Shown piece after piece: positions 42,069 to 44,160 of a DNA stretch of 44,160 nt (the first letter of the stretch is position 1; every line of letters starts with the position of its first letter). The stretch covers positions 2,794,582-2,838,741 of the forward strand of contig NC_049991.1 in assembly GCF_000003815.2 (NCBI RefSeq). The letters run 5' to 3'. A program made the translations under genes and the position numbers. The notes beneath the pieces were generated by a model. It was not told the origin of the DNA, made no database searches, and worked only from the letters and a program-made list of their open reading frames with translations. This DNA comes from Branchiostoma floridae (Eukaryota; Chordata; Leptocardii; Amphioxiformes; Branchiostomatidae).

Positions 42069-44160
42069 TTGCAGATAACGAATGACTGGATGAAATAGAT
42101 GTGAAAATACCCAGTAACTGGTTTCTAAAAATATGGCATGCATGTGAATCTTTCATGATAAATTAAATCTATTCTTATTTTTATAGGATTACAGAATTAT
42201 ATTTCCTTAACTCAGGAAAAGGAAAGAATGTGATGCCACCTCCCACCTCTCATTAGGTAATACGATTTAATGTCTTTTGGTTCTCGGACGGAGTACTTTT
42301 ACGATTCCGGAGGTTGGCGGACACCCATTTTTTTGCAACCTCCGATGACGCAAATTCATCGAAAGCGCATATCAAACAAGCGTTCGTAAAACTCAACCTC
42401 CGTGAAATGGATGAGGCTGTGAGTGGTTGGAGGGTGTTTTTTATAGACATCTCAGGAACTAGCCTTACAGTATATGATACGTCCGATTGGCAAAAATTCC
42501 CGGAATTCTTCAGGAACTTTTCCGCGCCCATGTAGTTGCATTATCCCTTTGGAGTGGAATGATTTGGGCAGATTGTCATGGTATTTGGAACGCAGATAGC
42601 TTTGGTAATGGGCTGTGAGCGAGCGAGTGAGATAGCTAGCTTTGGAGATGCTTTACATAATCCATTTTTATCATACAAATCAGGGACTAATTTGCACAAA
42701 TAATGAGGACAGTTTATACGCCTACTTAATTTCATAATAGCAGATACTCAAAGATAAGACAGATGTAACCAACAAATCGAGAAATATTAGCCTATTAGTA
42801 GCTAGTATATCCGAATGGTAAAAATTCCCGGAATTTACAGGAAGTCTTCCGCGCGTGCGCAATCGCATCTTCCCTTTGGAGGGTAATAACATGGGAAGGG
42901 TTGACGGATCGACATGATTTTTGATCTCTAGATAACTTGGGGATGCCTTCTATAACTAGAGTTCCACGAACCCATACCTTCGCCAAATGATTCTATCTTT
43001 TACAATTGCTGTATCAATTGTTTGTCATTATTTGTGCAAATAATGTTCTCATTTACATAAAACATATAAGATGATCATCTCCACCAAATAGACGTGAGTA
43101 ATCTATGTTAAAAAAGAAGGCTTTTATCGCATTTTATGATAACTTTGCAAATAAGGACCTTATTTGCATATTCATGTTCAGCGATATTCACATAAAAACT
43201 CATAGCCGCAACATACTATCCAGAACTCGAAATATCAAACCTGGAAGTTCCACTGCAGTACCGTCACAGGTCGCTAGGGGGCCCAAAATCTAATTGTTTC
43301 CAGATTTTATCAAGACCTACCAACATACCGAATATCAATACAATCCATCCAGGCGTTCTCTGTTATGCTGGTCTTCTACACACATAGATACATACATGCA
43401 AATGCTTCCCAAAACATAACCTTCTTGGGGAAAGTAATAAAGGACTATTAATTCAAACTAGGGGCTAGTTTGCATAATTAGTCAAGCCGCAGCATTTCAT
43501 AACAGGACAGTCAAACGTATTACATTTCTAACTGAAAAAAAAAGAAATTGTTTATAGATTATTAAATCTTACGGGGAACATGTCCACCCGATGATCATGT
43601 ATAATGTACTGTCCCTATAAACAATTGTCTTGTAATCTTAGACACTTACGCCTGGTATATAGCCGTGTTGACCTCTATTGCCGCAACTATGGCCTTTGGG
43701 GTCACTTCTTGTCAATCTTTCCACTAGCACAAGGGTATGACGTAACCACCCAGATATAGCACTATTACGCAATAGCCACGCTACACCCTATTTTCCAACT
43801 AAAAACATCCCCTGCAAAACCGTCAGAAGCCACTAGACAAAAAAAACGCTACGTACGTTTCTTCCCCTTCAAAAGACCTACTCACATACCAAATATCAGA
43901 TCAGTCCATCCAGGCATTCTCCGGTTATCTTGCTAACAGACATCCACTGTAGAAGGTTTCTACACATACCTATTGCATTATGACAATTAATTCCTAATTT
44001 TTGTAACAAGCATACAATTATGTACATCACTACATAAGCTATCTGCCTACCTACGGTCAGTACGATCCGTCAACCCCTGCTTTCATTATTTCTTCTCAAA
44101 ACCTAACACAAAAATTAATTTCACTGCCCCTGGGAAACCACTAGGGGGCCAAAACTCACA
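42069..44160. other. Repeat-rich 5' flank of the lectin-Kringle gene
   Basis: No gene recognised. A repeat occurs twice, at 42482-42600 and 42812-42930 (CAAAAATTCCCGGAATTCTT and TAAAAATTCCCGGAATTTAC, each followed by TTCCGCGC and CCCTTTGGAG). CTAGAGTTCCACGAACCCAT lies at 42957. GCAAATAAGG/CCTTATTTGC is a near-perfect palindrome at 43147-43167. Fragments of the repeat in oxidase intron 1 lie at 43238-43400 and 43850-44160. The promoter of the minus-strand gene should be just above 42068 but shows no clear motif. Confidence 0.6.

Noticed and set aside
42314-42535. 73-codon open frame (MADTHFFATSDDANSSK...)
   Set aside because: Its 3' half lies in a repeat that recurs at 42812-42930, and the opposite strand is equally open. 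Not supported as a gene.

Overview
The window looks like nuclear DNA of a cephalochordate (amphioxus, Branchiostoma type). The genes are intron-rich, with short exons, GT-AG splice sites and metazoan families. One gene has a lectin-like mosaic of domains. Introns are crowded with MITEs, SINEs and minisatellites that cross exon-intron boundaries. Species assignment is inference. There is no bacterial operon, CRISPR array or plasmid content. Two assembly gaps are present (30748-30350+1000 = 30748-31350 and 36725-36994).

Layout, left to right. (1) 355-5213, plus strand: the last nine exons of a coiled-coil centrosomal-type gene resembling CEP95; its 5' part lies outside the window. (2) 6407-20515, minus strand: a complete 18-exon ASPSCR1/TUG gene (UBX-domain tether protein, 591 codons), tail-to-tail with gene 1. 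(3) 21274-23382, plus strand: a three-coding-exon BTB-BACK-Kelch gene, head-to-head with ASPSCR1 across about 140 bp. (4) 23383-27652: repeat-rich intergenic DNA with hAT-like MITEs, a triple CRE-type palindrome cluster and a five-unit array of about 204 bp. (5) 27653-36210, plus strand: a complete eight-exon 2-hydroxyacid oxidase gene (HAO/glycolate oxidase family) with altered active-site positions. (6) about 36495-42068, minus strand: a type II membrane protein with a Thr-rich stalk, a Cys-rich WSC-like module, an F-type lectin domain and a Kringle domain, tail-to-tail with gene 5. (7) 42069-44160: repeats only, as far as I can see.

The most striking feature is shared by three unrelated genes. 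The CEP95-like gene has six tandem copies of an exon start with its 3' splice site. ASPSCR1 has three extra 130-bp copies of an exon end with its 5' splice site, and each could act as an in-frame 28-residue cassette. The oxidase gene has 19 copies of a 41-bp unit carrying an exon end and its 5' splice site. In the CEP95-like array every difference between copies is at a synonymous third codon position.

The genes do not form an obvious pathway. Their linkage is ordinary eukaryotic neighbourhood, with a probable bidirectional promoter between ASPSCR1 and the Kelch gene. Exon coordinates were derived by hand from splice sites and codon phase; all joins reported keep an open frame.
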